Origin: an uncultured Anaeroplasmataceae bacterium
Lineage (GTDB): Bacteria > Bacillota_I > Bacilli_A > Acholeplasmatales > Anaeroplasmataceae
Assembly (NCBI GenBank): GCA_934229535.1
Contig: CAKQDS010000009.1
Coordinates: 1 to 64,000 of the forward strand
DNA length: 64,000 bases
Direction of reading: 5' to 3'
Part shown: one piece after another, positions 1 through 9,009 of the stretch
How positions within the stretch are numbered: position 1 is the stretch's first letter
How the letters are laid out: each line of letters starts with the position of its first letter
Position numbers and translations under genes: made by a program
Notes under the pieces: model-generated
Database searches by the model: none
The model's input: only the letters and a program-made list of their open reading frames with translations
What the model was told of the DNA's origin: nothing

Positions 1-591
1 TGTACAGGTTGCTTCAATAATTTCATTTTTATATTGATGATTTAAATGGGGAATTACCTCTTGAGCTTCTAGGATTTTACCACATCTGCCACATTTAATT
101 CCATCTGTTAACCCAGTAGAATTACAGGTTGCTTCATAGCCCTTAATTATTTCTTCATTATGACCAAGAGGGGCTATTTCTTCACTATATGAATAATTAC
201 ACTTGGTACAATCATAATATATTCTACCTGGTGTTTCACAAAATGCTCTTTCAATTGTTACTCTATAGCTATGCTCACTTGCGGGGATAATTTGAGCCTC
301 TTCCAAAACCAATCCACATCTTTCACACTCAATCTTATCCGTTAAGCCATCACTATTACAGCTTGCAGCATATCCTTTTATAATCTTTTCACTATGACCA
401 AGAGGGGCTATTTCTTCATCATAGGAATAGCCACATTTATTGCAGCTATATTCCTTAATACCAACATCAATACAAGTTGGAAAAAGGGTGACCTGTGAAG
501 AAAAAGTATGCTCACATTTATTCCCTTTTTCACAACCAAATAATAGTAGGATTAAAATTATAGGAAATATTAAATACTTCTTCTTAAACAC
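1..591 (-). CDS. CxxC/LGH-repeat lipoprotein (3' end cut by window edge)
   Basis: Leftward partial gene starting with GTG at 591, chosen because AGGGTG (598-603) lies 6 nt upstream and the encoded N-terminus MFKKKYLIFPIILILLLFGC is a lipoprotein signal with Cys at the lipobox. The 197 visible codons hold repeated zinc-ribbon-like pairs (CNKCGYSY, CERCGLVLEE, CTKCNYSY, CGRCGKILEA), each followed by a PLGH or IP..H step and a TGLTD linker. These C-x-x-C/LGH repeats are common in secreted Firmicutes proteins; whether they bind metal here is not known. It begins 20 bp after the EAL gene and is probably the last visible member of that operon. The 3820-aa protein has a similar CxxC...LGH stretch near its N-terminus. 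Its C-terminus and total length lie outside the window. Confidence 0.8.
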   Translation of the reverse strand, partial: MFKKKYLIFPIILILLLFGCEKGNKCEHTFSSQVTLFPTCIDVGIKEYSCNKCGYSYDEEIAPLGHSEKIIKGYAASCNSDGLTDKIECERCGLVLEEAQIIPASEHSYRVTIERAFCETPGRIYYDCTKCNYSYSEEIAPLGHNEEIIKGYEATCNSTGLTDGIKCGRCGKILEAQEVIPHLNHQYKNEIIEATCT

Positions 592-611
592 AATCGTCAC
601 CCTTATTTTTT

Positions 612-2732
612 TCACTTAGATTTATTATTAACTAATTGAATTCCCTTAACATAATTCTTTTCAACATAATCTGATTTTTCTTCAATTTGAAGAACTTTTA
701 CTAAATCATCAATAAGCTTTAATCCTCTTTTAACCGAAAGAGATGATTCGATTCTCATCATATAAGGTGTCTTTTCATGACGCTTTATACTTGATACATC
801 CTTATGAGGAAATTGACCTGTTGGATAATCATTAGGATTTAAATCTAGATATAGACGAATTGATTTTCCAACAACACCAATTTTACAAGCTGTTTTAGCC
901 TTAAATAAGAAAACATCGAAATTCTTATTAATTCTGTTTACTACATTATACTTCATTATCGCATTTTTTAAAGTATTGTAATTGTTTTTTTGTTCTTGAG
1001 ATAATTTCAATACCTTTTGTCTAAATTCAAGCTTCTCATAATGCTTCTTCATTAAATCAGGATATTTCTTAAGCATTTCAGCTTCCCATTCATCACGATA
1101 TTTTTCTTTATATTCCTCCATCAAGCTTTCAAAATTATTATCACTTTCATCGTCGGAATCAAAATCTTCATCATCGTCGCCATCATCAATAGACTCATCT
1201 ATAACCACAGGCTCTTGCTTTATTTCCTCAGCATCTAGAACAATCTCCTGTTTTGGTATAATAGGCTCTTCCTTCTTAGGCTCTGGATTAACTATAACTT
1301 TAGATTCTTCCTTTTTAGGTTCATCATCAATTATAGCCTTAGGGGCTTTAGCTACTGGTTCATTAAACATACTATCTAAAACAAACCTATTGTCATCTAA
1401 AATTCTTTGAAACTTAGTCAAGGTCATGGGCTTAAAGAAATAGTAGCCTTGAATTAAAACATTATCAGCCATTTTTCTTATTTGTCTTACAGTATATTCA
1501 TTTTCTACACCTTCAACAGTTACCTCTAAATCAATACCCTTAAACATTTTAATTAGGCTTTCTAAAAATACCTGTTCCGTTCTTAGACGTAGATTATTTT
1601 CAACAAATAAGCGATCAATTTTAACAGTATTACATTTTAGCTTCATTAAAGAACCAATTGAAGAATACCCTGAACCAAAGTCATCCATTTCAATCTTAAT
1701 TCCTAATTCTCTAAGCTTCATAAGCGTTGAATTAAATAAATCCTCATTACCAATAAAGGCACTTTCAGTTACCTCAATATGTAGATTATTAATATCAAAA
1801 TCAAAATTACTGATAATGTTTTTTACATTATCAATCAAGGTTGGATCAATTAGATTTGTTCTTGAAAAATTAATAGAAATAACTATTGGCTTTTCTCTAC
1901 GCTTTTTCATTCCATCAAGTAAAATACAAACCTGTTGTAACACAAATAAATCTAACTTAACAATTAAACCATTTTGTTCGAATTCAGAAATAAATTGATC
2001 AGGATACATTACTACATTACCATGAGAATCAACCCATCTAATTAAAGCCTCAGCTCCAACTATTTCACCTGTTGTTGCGTTAATCTTAGGCTGATAATAG
2101 ACACTGAATTCTTTATTAATTATATCAGTATCATGTAATACCTTATCAAATAATTCTTGAGTTTTAGCTATATCACTATCAAATACTAATACCTGCTCTT
2201 CTCTGCGCTTAGCATATTTTAAAGCAAGAATTGCATTTTGAATTGTTTCTTCATTTTCAAATCCAGAAGCAATGCCGTAATTAAAATGAATGATAAAAGC
2301 CTCTGAATTAGAATTAACAAATAAAGCATTTAGCTCGTTAACAAAATTAATCGCTTTAGATACATCATCATCATTTAATTTGAAAACGAACCTACCACTA
2401 CCTAAATATGCAGCATAGCGATCATCTCCTAGTTTATTTAATAATATACTAGTTATATTCTTTAGTAAGCTTTCAAACAAATTATCACCAATTTGATTTT
2501 TTAAAAAATCAGCCTTGGCAAGCTTAAAGGCCACAAAGCAAACACGATTATTAGCCTTTTTATTTAAATAGTTTGTCATTCCTTCATAGGTATATAATCC
2601 TGTGATTTTATCAAAGAAATTTTGTTCATTAATTGATTTTTTATAATTTTTTTTAAGAAAAGCCATAACCACAAGAGAGGCTACAATTATAATGGCAATC
2701 GTTATATATAAAATAATATTTTTAAAATCCAT
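612..2732 (-). CDS. Membrane-bound degenerate GGDEF-EAL protein, likely c-di-GMP phosphodiesterase
   Basis: 706 aa from ATG at 2732, placed by GGGAGG at 2741-2746; a longer in-frame start would overlap the upstream gene and lacks such a site. One membrane segment (residues about 7-26) is followed by a GGDEF fold whose signature is GSGRF (111-115) and whose metal-binding DxDxFK segment is lost, so it should not make c-di-GMP. The EAL domain (about 205-440) keeps the usual catalytic set: E228 in EALIRW, N288, E320, D350-D351 in DDFGSGYSS, K371, E407 in EGVE and Q428. Hydrolysis of c-di-GMP is therefore likely. Next comes an acidic low-complexity linker (about 460-560), then a C-terminal domain of about 110 aa rich in basic and aromatic residues that I cannot name. 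The gene starts 13 bp after the 2087-aa surface protein gene, so it is probably cotranscribed with it. Confidence 0.9.
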   Translation of the reverse strand: MDFKNIILYITIAIIIVASLVVMAFLKKNYKKSINEQNFFDKITGLYTYEGMTNYLNKKANNRVCFVAFKLAKADFLKNQIGDNLFESLLKNITSILLNKLGDDRYAAYLGSGRFVFKLNDDDVSKAINFVNELNALFVNSNSEAFIIHFNYGIASGFENEETIQNAILALKYAKRREEQVLVFDSDIAKTQELFDKVLHDTDIINKEFSVYYQPKINATTGEIVGAEALIRWVDSHGNVVMYPDQFISEFEQNGLIVKLDLFVLQQVCILLDGMKKRREKPIVISINFSRTNLIDPTLIDNVKNIISNFDFDINNLHIEVTESAFIGNEDLFNSTLMKLRELGIKIEMDDFGSGYSSIGSLMKLKCNTVKIDRLFVENNLRLRTEQVFLESLIKMFKGIDLEVTVEGVENEYTVRQIRKMADNVLIQGYYFFKPMTLTKFQRILDDNRFVLDSMFNEPVAKAPKAIIDDEPKKEESKVIVNPEPKKEEPIIPKQEIVLDAEEIKQEPVVIDESIDDGDDDEDFDSDDESDNNFESLMEEYKEKYRDEWEAEMLKKYPDLMKKHYEKLEFRQKVLKLSQEQKNNYNTLKNAIMKYNVVNRINKNFDVFLFKAKTACKIGVVGKSIRLYLDLNPNDYPTGQFPHKDVSSIKRHEKTPYMMRIESSLSVKRGLKLIDDLVKVLQIEEKSDYVEKNYVKGIQLVNNKSK

Positions 2733-2745
2733 TTTTATATCCTCC

Positions 2746-5700
2746 CTATATCTTTCTCTTCTTACTTCTAAATACAAAATATGCAGCTGCAAGAATAACA
2801 ACAGATCCAACCATTATAGTATAATCTATTGCACTAGCATCATTGCTTCTATATACATTTAGGTATATTTCCTTGCTAATTTCCCCATCAGCCTTAATAG
2901 TTATAACTATATTGTTATTACCATTCTTTAATGAAGTATTACTGATTTCATATGTTTCATTTGGATTAGCTAGTGATACATTAATATCAAGCTTTTTAAC
3001 CCTACTTGAAACTGTGTATGAATAATTATTAACCTCATCACTATAATCAGCTTCAAAGTCCCCTATTTGCTTAATACTAATTTCATCTATCTTTACGCTC
3101 TTTCTTAATACATTTAAAACAATTGTTCTTGTTTGTGATAGATCCGTAGATGTAATAATAAATAATACAGTATTGTAACCAAATCTTAAATCATTACCAA
3201 AGACCCTACATGTTGGCGAATCCTCATATTCTGTAACATCAAATAAAATATTGTAGGTTAATTTCTTAATACTACTTTCAACCTCATATACCTGCTCATA
3301 AATATCTGTACCATTAGAGAAATCAGTTTTAAATCCTGGAATTTCGTTAACTTCAAATAAACTAACATTAGTATTGCTTGTAGCTTCGGCTTTTCTTATA
3401 ACAATAATGCTATAAACCGTAATCTTTCCTGTCTTAGGAATTGCAGCTACTTGGAATTCCTGTCGACCAACAGTTAAATTAAATTCACCAATTCCACGAA
3501 TTTCAATGCTTGGATCACTTGCAAGTCCTATAATGTTAATGCTTCCATATGAATATGCAAGTACTGCATAATATGTAAACGTATAATCATTAAATACGAT
3601 AGTTTCTCCATTTTCATCTTGGAAATTAACTCCTTCAATGTATAAATTGGTTAATCTTCCATCAGCTGATGCTCTATTAACTGTTATAACATAAGTAGAA
3701 ATTGCCCCATTTTCAGCAATAACCATAATTGATACAATAGTTTGACTATCTGGCTCAAGTTCAATTTTTAAGCCTGAATGAACAACATTATTAATCATTA
3801 TTTGAACAATTGATGTTTCCTTATTAGCTATCGCAACAATATCAATTGTTTGAACCTGATAAATAACATCCTTTTCATAATTATATTTATCACTTCTAAA
3901 GCCTGTAATCAAAGCTCCATCAATCATAATTGATTTTAATGATGAATCAGTATCAGCCTTTGCTCTATAAACATTAAATGTATACTTATTACCAATATTA
4001 CCACTTTCACTTATTGCATATACGACAATTTTTGTTTTAGCATCCTCAGTTAATTGATAAACACCCGTTCCGACAATTGAAGCACCATTTCCTGTTGCTT
4101 GAACATAAATATTCTTAACACTATATTCAACATTTATTTCATAATCATTTTTAGTTGGATTAAATTCATTTGCAAAATATAATCTACCATTCTCTCCTTG
4201 AATTGTTATACTTATAATATCATTTCTATTATCTAAGTTAACCTTTTCTCTTGATACAAAAAGCTTATAGGTTTGACTAATTTCCAAATCGCCTCTTACA
4301 GCCTCAGCAGTTACCTTTACATCAATTACATAAGTATTTGGACTAGTAATTGTAAGAGTTGCAAGCTCAATATTTCCAACATTTGAAACAGTAGAATTTT
4401 TACTATTAGCAGTTGCTTTAATAAATACTGAATAAACATCATCGTCAGCTATAACAACATTATATGAAAGTATATCAGGCTTAAATTCCTTATCAAATTG
4501 AACAGGCTCACCCTTAACCTCAACAATTAATTCACTTAATGATACGTCAGTATCACGCAAAGCTCTTTTAACCTTAAAATGATACTTTTGTGATATACTA
4601 CCATCATTACTATATAAATGATATTCACTTTCAATGTAAACATCAAATTCTAAATAATCAGTTGTTAGATTATAAACACCTATTCCACTCTTAGTAGCAT
4701 ATAATGCGCTTGTTTTAGCATTAACATTAATGCTAGTCATTGTATAAGGAACCTCGAGAGTTATATTATTTTCATCAGAATTGAATGTATAATCAACATT
4801 ATCAATTGTAATATCTAAAATATCACTAACATTCTCAGCACGATAAATATATAGTTCATAATCATTTTTAGTTGTGCCGTTTTCAGCAACAACAGTTAAT
4901 ACAAACTTATTGATACCAATTGATAAGGTTTTTGAACCAACGCCACTAATTGTAGCTTTAGTTGAAATGCTAGCTACAATATCAGCAATGTCAACATTAT
5001 GATCTACTCTATAAGAAATAATGTATTTATTTGGTTCAACATTAATAGCATTATCATTAATTGTAAGTTCAGTTAAATAAGCATCGCTACTAGCCTTTAA
5101 TCTTGTAACCTTAATATAATAATGTTTTCCCTCAGCCTGTGATTCAGATACTGCAAAAATACAAATCATTTGGCTTGTACCCATCTCATTAAAATGATAT
5201 ACGCCATTTGATTCACTACCATCAACAAGATAACAAATTGAAGCCTTAGCACTAATAGTTATAGCGCTAGCAGTTAATAAAGATACATTCCAAGGAATAG
5301 TAATTTGATAGCCAGCAGTACCAGCATTTTCAATATCACTAAGGCTTACACCATCAAGGAAATTAGTATTATCACTACCACCAATTAAACCAATTGATGC
5401 CATATCATTATTAGTATCAAGCTCAGGAGTATTTTCAGCCTCACTAGTTACAATAATCTTGTACTCCTTTTTACTTCCAGCCTCACTAGTTACAATTACA
5501 CTATAAATTATTGATTGACCACGAAGTGGAAGAGTAACCTCACCAAGACCTGAAACGCTTGAAAGCTCGTTACCTAATGTAGCATTAATAATAGCAGTTT
5601 TATAAACATTTAAATTAACGCTTAATGGTATTAATATTCTTACAGGATTTGTAAGCTCACTAACATATTCAACACCATTAACCATAAATGATAATGAAGT

Positions 5701-8700
5701 TAAATTATTATCTGTATTAGCTGCTTCTCTTGTAGCCTTAATTGTATAGGTTTCACCCTTAATACCATATTCACTTGTTAAATATACATTAATTGTTTTA
5801 CTACTTCCAGCTGTAAGGCTTATCTCTCCTGCTCCACTAACTGTGGCATGATTTGCATTTGTTATTGCCTCAACATTTAAGCTTACTACCTTATATGGAA
5901 CACTAAATGTTATATTTTTACTAAATTCATAGCTTACTTCATATTCACTACCATCTGATAGCTTTCCAACTATATTAATATTTGTAATAATATTATCATT
6001 TTCCATTGCACATACAACTATTTCATATGTCCTTGTGCTTCCTGATTCACTTGTTACTAAAACTCTTATTGTTGTACTGGCACCAGGTGCTAAGCTAATA
6101 GTACCTAGTGTTGATTCACTATTAATTTTAGCTAAGCTATTATTTAAGGTAGCTACTACATTAATATTTCCAACATTACGATCAAGACAAATCTTTTTAG
6201 TTGTAAGCTCGCCTGATGCAATATATTCAACATCATTAATCTTAAGTGAGCTTAACTTATTATCTGTATTAGCTGCTTCTCTTGTAGCCTTAATTGTATA
6301 GGTTTCACCCTTAATACCATATTCACTTGTTAAATATACATTAATTGTTTTACTACTTCCAGCTGTAAGGCTTATCTCTCCTGCTCCACTAACTGTGGCA
6401 TGATTTGCATTTGTTATTGCCTCAACATTTAAGCTTACTACCTTATATGGAACACTAAATGTTATATTTTTACTAAATTCATAGCTTACTTCATATTCAC
6501 TACCATCTGATAGCTTTCCAACTATATTAATATTTGTAATAATATTATCATTTTCCATTGCACATACAACTATTTCATATGTCCTTGTGCTTCCTGATTC
6601 ACTTGTTACTAAAACTCTTATTGTTGTACTGGCACCAGGTGCTAAGCTAATAGTACCTAGTGTTGATTCACTATTAATTTTAGCTAAGCTATTATTTAAG
6701 GTAGCTACTACATTAATATTTCCAACATTACGATCAAGACAAATCTTTTTAGTTGTAAGCTCACCTGATGCAATATATTCAACATCATTAATCTTAAGTG
6801 AGCTTAATTTATTATCTGTATTAGCTGCTTCTCTTGTAATCTTAAAGATATATTTTGCGCCAACTACACCAGTTTCACTTTTAGCATAAACCTCAAATGT
6901 ATTTAAGCCAACCTTTAAGGTTTTAGTACCAGCTCCATAACCCGTTGCTGATTCAGGGAATGTTGCATTAATATAAATTGTAGATACATCGTAGGAAACG
7001 GTATAGGTAAATGTCGTATCTATCGAAATATCATTAAATTCAAAGCCTATTCCTGAAACACTCTCAGTATCATTTTCACCCTTTTGAATTACAATATTAG
7101 AAACCTTATTATTAGTATCCTTAGCCTTTAAAATCCAAACCTCTATTGTCTTTTTATATTTTGGATTTTCAGGAGTAATTACAAGTTCATAATAACCATT
7201 AGCTAAAAATTCCAAAGTAGTTGCATTAGCAGTTCCACTAATAGTAGTTGTACTAGCAATCCCACTAATACTTACCTTAGCCTTTTCTTCAGATAATGGC
7301 AATTCATATATCCACTTAGTTTCCGTACTAGATGAACTCTTTTGATATACATTGCCACTTGCATTTCCTAAAATTTTATAAGTTATATTAGCATCAGTTG
7401 ATGCGGCTTCTCTTGTAACTGTAACCGTATAGGTTGCAACTCTACCAGATTCGCTTGTTACTGTAATTGTAATTGACTTTGTATTCGCTAAATAAGTATT
7501 ATCAAAGCTTACAATTTTACTAGAAGGATTAATTACCATCTTTGCATTTGTAACAGTAGCACAATCAATTCTAAAGCCTGAATTATTAGTATAAACAACA
7601 CTAGCACTATAATTGTTTCCATCATTTTCAAGCTCTAATGATGTCTCACCACCACTACTAGTTTTTAAATATGCGTTTAAATTAGATATTGAATTATCAT
7701 TAGATAATCTATTAATATTTACAACATAGCTTGTTGTTGTCTCATCTTGGGCTTTAACAACTATGGTAATCTCACTTAATCCATTAATGTTAATTTCACT
7801 ATAATCATTATTAGTTAATTTTACATTATTAAAATAAGCACCATCAATCATAACATTAGGAGTTACAACTGACTTAACTAATATATTATCTTCACCATCA
7901 GGTAAATTAAGTGTATAGCTATTACCTTCACCCTTTTGTAAATTAATATTACCAAGTACGCCACTTGGAAGCTTAAAATCTAGGGAATCAAGTGTTGAAA
8001 TACTATATTTTTCTCTTGCAACAATAAAGCTAAACTCCTTAGTATTAGTTTTATTTTCCGATTCAACAGTAATAATAATCTCATTAATGCTTCCTGCATC
8101 TGATAAATTAATATCATAAGAACTACCATTTAATGTAGCAGCATTTCCATTAACAGTTACACTCTTAATATTACCATTATATAAAGTTGTAGCATTAAGT
8201 GATAATTTATTTGTTTCAGCCTTAACTGTAATTGTTTTATCAATTAAATCAGTTAAATTACTAGATGAATAATTAAAATTTTCACCATTTGTAGATGTAA
8301 TATCTACAGTATTTAATGCTGTATTTGGACTTGGTGCGGCAACGGTAACCGTTTTGTCGGCTCCATAATTAATAGTAATTACATCATCACTCGTTCCATC
8401 AAAATCTAAGCTATCACCATTAGCATCCTCAAACCTTACAGATGATTGATAAATATCTGATACCATTCTAATGCTTGAAGTGTCAGCATGTTCATCAATT
8501 GTAATAGGAATTGTAACCTGAAATACACTAATTTCAGATGTAGAAACAAATTTGCCTATATTTCCAGACACTTGAACAGATATAATTTTAACATCTTGAT
8601 AATCAGCAGTTCCATTATCAGACATATTTAAATTTTCATTTCCATCAGTTACTGAAGAAATGTTTAGAGAATCGTATCTAGAAGCATTAGCAAAGTCATC

Positions 8701-9009
8701 TTGAAATTTCCAAATCGGATTTCCTTCTTTATCTTCTGGATTAGGGATATTTAAAATATCAGGATTTGTTAAATACAAATAATAGCTTATTGCATCCCAT
8801 GCTTTTCCACCAGTATTAGCACTATCAATACTAATTGTTAAATCAAATGTACCACCAGGTGTTACACTTGATTTTGATACCTCATAGGAAATTGTTGGAT
8901 ATTTATTACTTGCTGCCTTGACCTTATTATCCTTAAAGCTAATTAATGTGAATAAACAAAGCATTAATATAAAGCTTGTCTTAAATATTAAAGATTTTAT
9001 TCTTTTCAT
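2746..9009 (-). CDS. 2087-aa membrane-anchored cadherin-like repeat surface protein with N-terminal cohesin-like domain
   Basis: ATG at 9009 follows AAGGAGG and overlaps the TGA of the 3325-aa gene as ATGA, implying translational coupling. Residues 1-32 are a signal peptide ending in VKA. Residues about 34-215 look like a cohesin-type beta-sandwich (SVTPGGTFDLTISI, YYLYLTNPDIL, FQVTIPITI). About nineteen cadherin-like beta-sandwich repeats follow, each ending in a strand of the Y-x-h-x-V-x-R type (YTVTVTREAA, YIFKITREAA, YHFKVKRALR). The C-terminus has a membrane helix (about 2063-2080) and a basic KKRKI tail; there is no LPxTG, so anchoring is by the helix. Two repeat pairs are a recent tandem duplication (5705-6808). 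No enzyme domain was seen. Likely an adhesin or the cell-anchored scaffold of the locus; the cohesin call is fold-level pattern matching. Confidence 0.85.
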   Translation of the reverse strand: MKRIKSLIFKTSFILMLCLFTLISFKDNKVKAASNKYPTISYEVSKSSVTPGGTFDLTISIDSANTGGKAWDAISYYLYLTNPDILNIPNPEDKEGNPIWKFQDDFANASRYDSLNISSVTDGNENLNMSDNGTADYQDVKIISVQVSGNIGKFVSTSEISVFQVTIPITIDEHADTSSIRMVSDIYQSSVRFEDANGDSLDFDGTSDDVITINYGADKTVTVAAPSPNTALNTVDITSTNGENFNYSSSNLTDLIDKTITVKAETNKLSLNATTLYNGNIKSVTVNGNAATLNGSSYDINLSDAGSINEIIITVESENKTNTKEFSFIVAREKYSISTLDSLDFKLPSGVLGNINLQKGEGNSYTLNLPDGEDNILVKSVVTPNVMIDGAYFNNVKLTNNDYSEININGLSEITIVVKAQDETTTSYVVNINRLSNDNSISNLNAYLKTSSGGETSLELENDGNNYSASVVYTNNSGFRIDCATVTNAKMVINPSSKIVSFDNTYLANTKSITITVTSESGRVATYTVTVTREAASTDANITYKILGNASGNVYQKSSSSTETKWIYELPLSEEKAKVSISGIASTTTISGTANATTLEFLANGYYELVITPENPKYKKTIEVWILKAKDTNNKVSNIVIQKGENDTESVSGIGFEFNDISIDTTFTYTVSYDVSTIYINATFPESATGYGAGTKTLKVGLNTFEVYAKSETGVVGAKYIFKITREAANTDNKLSSLKINDVEYIASGELTTKKICLDRNVGNINVVATLNNSLAKINSESTLGTISLAPGASTTIRVLVTSESGSTRTYEIVVCAMENDNIITNINIVGKLSDGSEYEVSYEFSKNITFSVPYKVVSLNVEAITNANHATVSGAGEISLTAGSSKTINVYLTSEYGIKGETYTIKATREAANTDNKLSSLKINDVEYIASGELTTKKICLDRNVGNINVVATLNNSLAKINSESTLGTISLAPGASTTIRVLVTSESGSTRTYEIVVCAMENDNIITNINIVGKLSDGSEYEVSYEFSKNITFSVPYKVVSLNVEAITNANHATVSGAGEISLTAGSSKTINVYLTSEYGIKGETYTIKATREAANTDNNLTSLSFMVNGVEYVSELTNPVRILIPLSVNLNVYKTAIINATLGNELSSVSGLGEVTLPLRGQSIIYSVIVTSEAGSKKEYKIIVTSEAENTPELDTNNDMASIGLIGGSDNTNFLDGVSLSDIENAGTAGYQITIPWNVSLLTASAITISAKASICYLVDGSESNGVYHFNEMGTSQMICIFAVSESQAEGKHYYIKVTRLKASSDAYLTELTINDNAINVEPNKYIISYRVDHNVDIADIVASISTKATISGVGSKTLSIGINKFVLTVVAENGTTKNDYELYIYRAENVSDILDITIDNVDYTFNSDENNITLEVPYTMTSINVNAKTSALYATKSGIGVYNLTTDYLEFDVYIESEYHLYSNDGSISQKYHFKVKRALRDTDVSLSELIVEVKGEPVQFDKEFKPDILSYNVVIADDDVYSVFIKATANSKNSTVSNVGNIELATLTITSPNTYVIDVKVTAEAVRGDLEISQTYKLFVSREKVNLDNRNDIISITIQGENGRLYFANEFNPTKNDYEINVEYSVKNIYVQATGNGASIVGTGVYQLTEDAKTKIVVYAISESGNIGNKYTFNVYRAKADTDSSLKSIMIDGALITGFRSDKYNYEKDVIYQVQTIDIVAIANKETSIVQIMINNVVHSGLKIELEPDSQTIVSIMVIAENGAISTYVITVNRASADGRLTNLYIEGVNFQDENGETIVFNDYTFTYYAVLAYSYGSINIIGLASDPSIEIRGIGEFNLTVGRQEFQVAAIPKTGKITVYSIIVIRKAEATSNTNVSLFEVNEIPGFKTDFSNGTDIYEQVYEVESSIKKLTYNILFDVTEYEDSPTCRVFGNDLRFGYNTVLFIITSTDLSQTRTIVLNVLRKSVKIDEISIKQIGDFEADYSDEVNNYSYTVSSRVKKLDINVSLANPNETYEISNTSLKNGNNNIVITIKADGEISKEIYLNVYRSNDASAIDYTIMVGSVVILAAAYFVFRSKKRKI
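5705..6256 (-). repeat. 552-bp tandem duplication, copy 1
   Basis: This stretch recurs immediately at 6257-6808, in frame inside the 2087-aa gene (184 codons). I see only two differences (6211 g versus 6763 a; 6256 c versus 6808 t); both are silent (Gly and Lys codons). Other cadherin-like repeats of the protein are far more diverged, so this duplication is recent. Confidence 0.95.
6257..6808 (-). repeat. 552-bp tandem duplication, copy 2
   Basis: Second copy of the unit at 5705-6256. A short third start (about 6809-6837) continues the match before the sequence diverges, which is the expected junction of an unequal crossover or slippage event. Confidence 0.95.

Noticed and set aside
2746..2810. 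Longer N-terminus for the EAL protein
   Set aside because: It would overlap the upstream gene, and the GGGAGG site at 2741-2746 clearly serves the ATG at 2732.
6035..6889. Plus-strand reading frames of 88 and 100 codons with near-identical sequence
   Set aside because: They are antisense shadows of the 552-bp tandem duplication inside the 2087-aa gene and have no ribosome sites.
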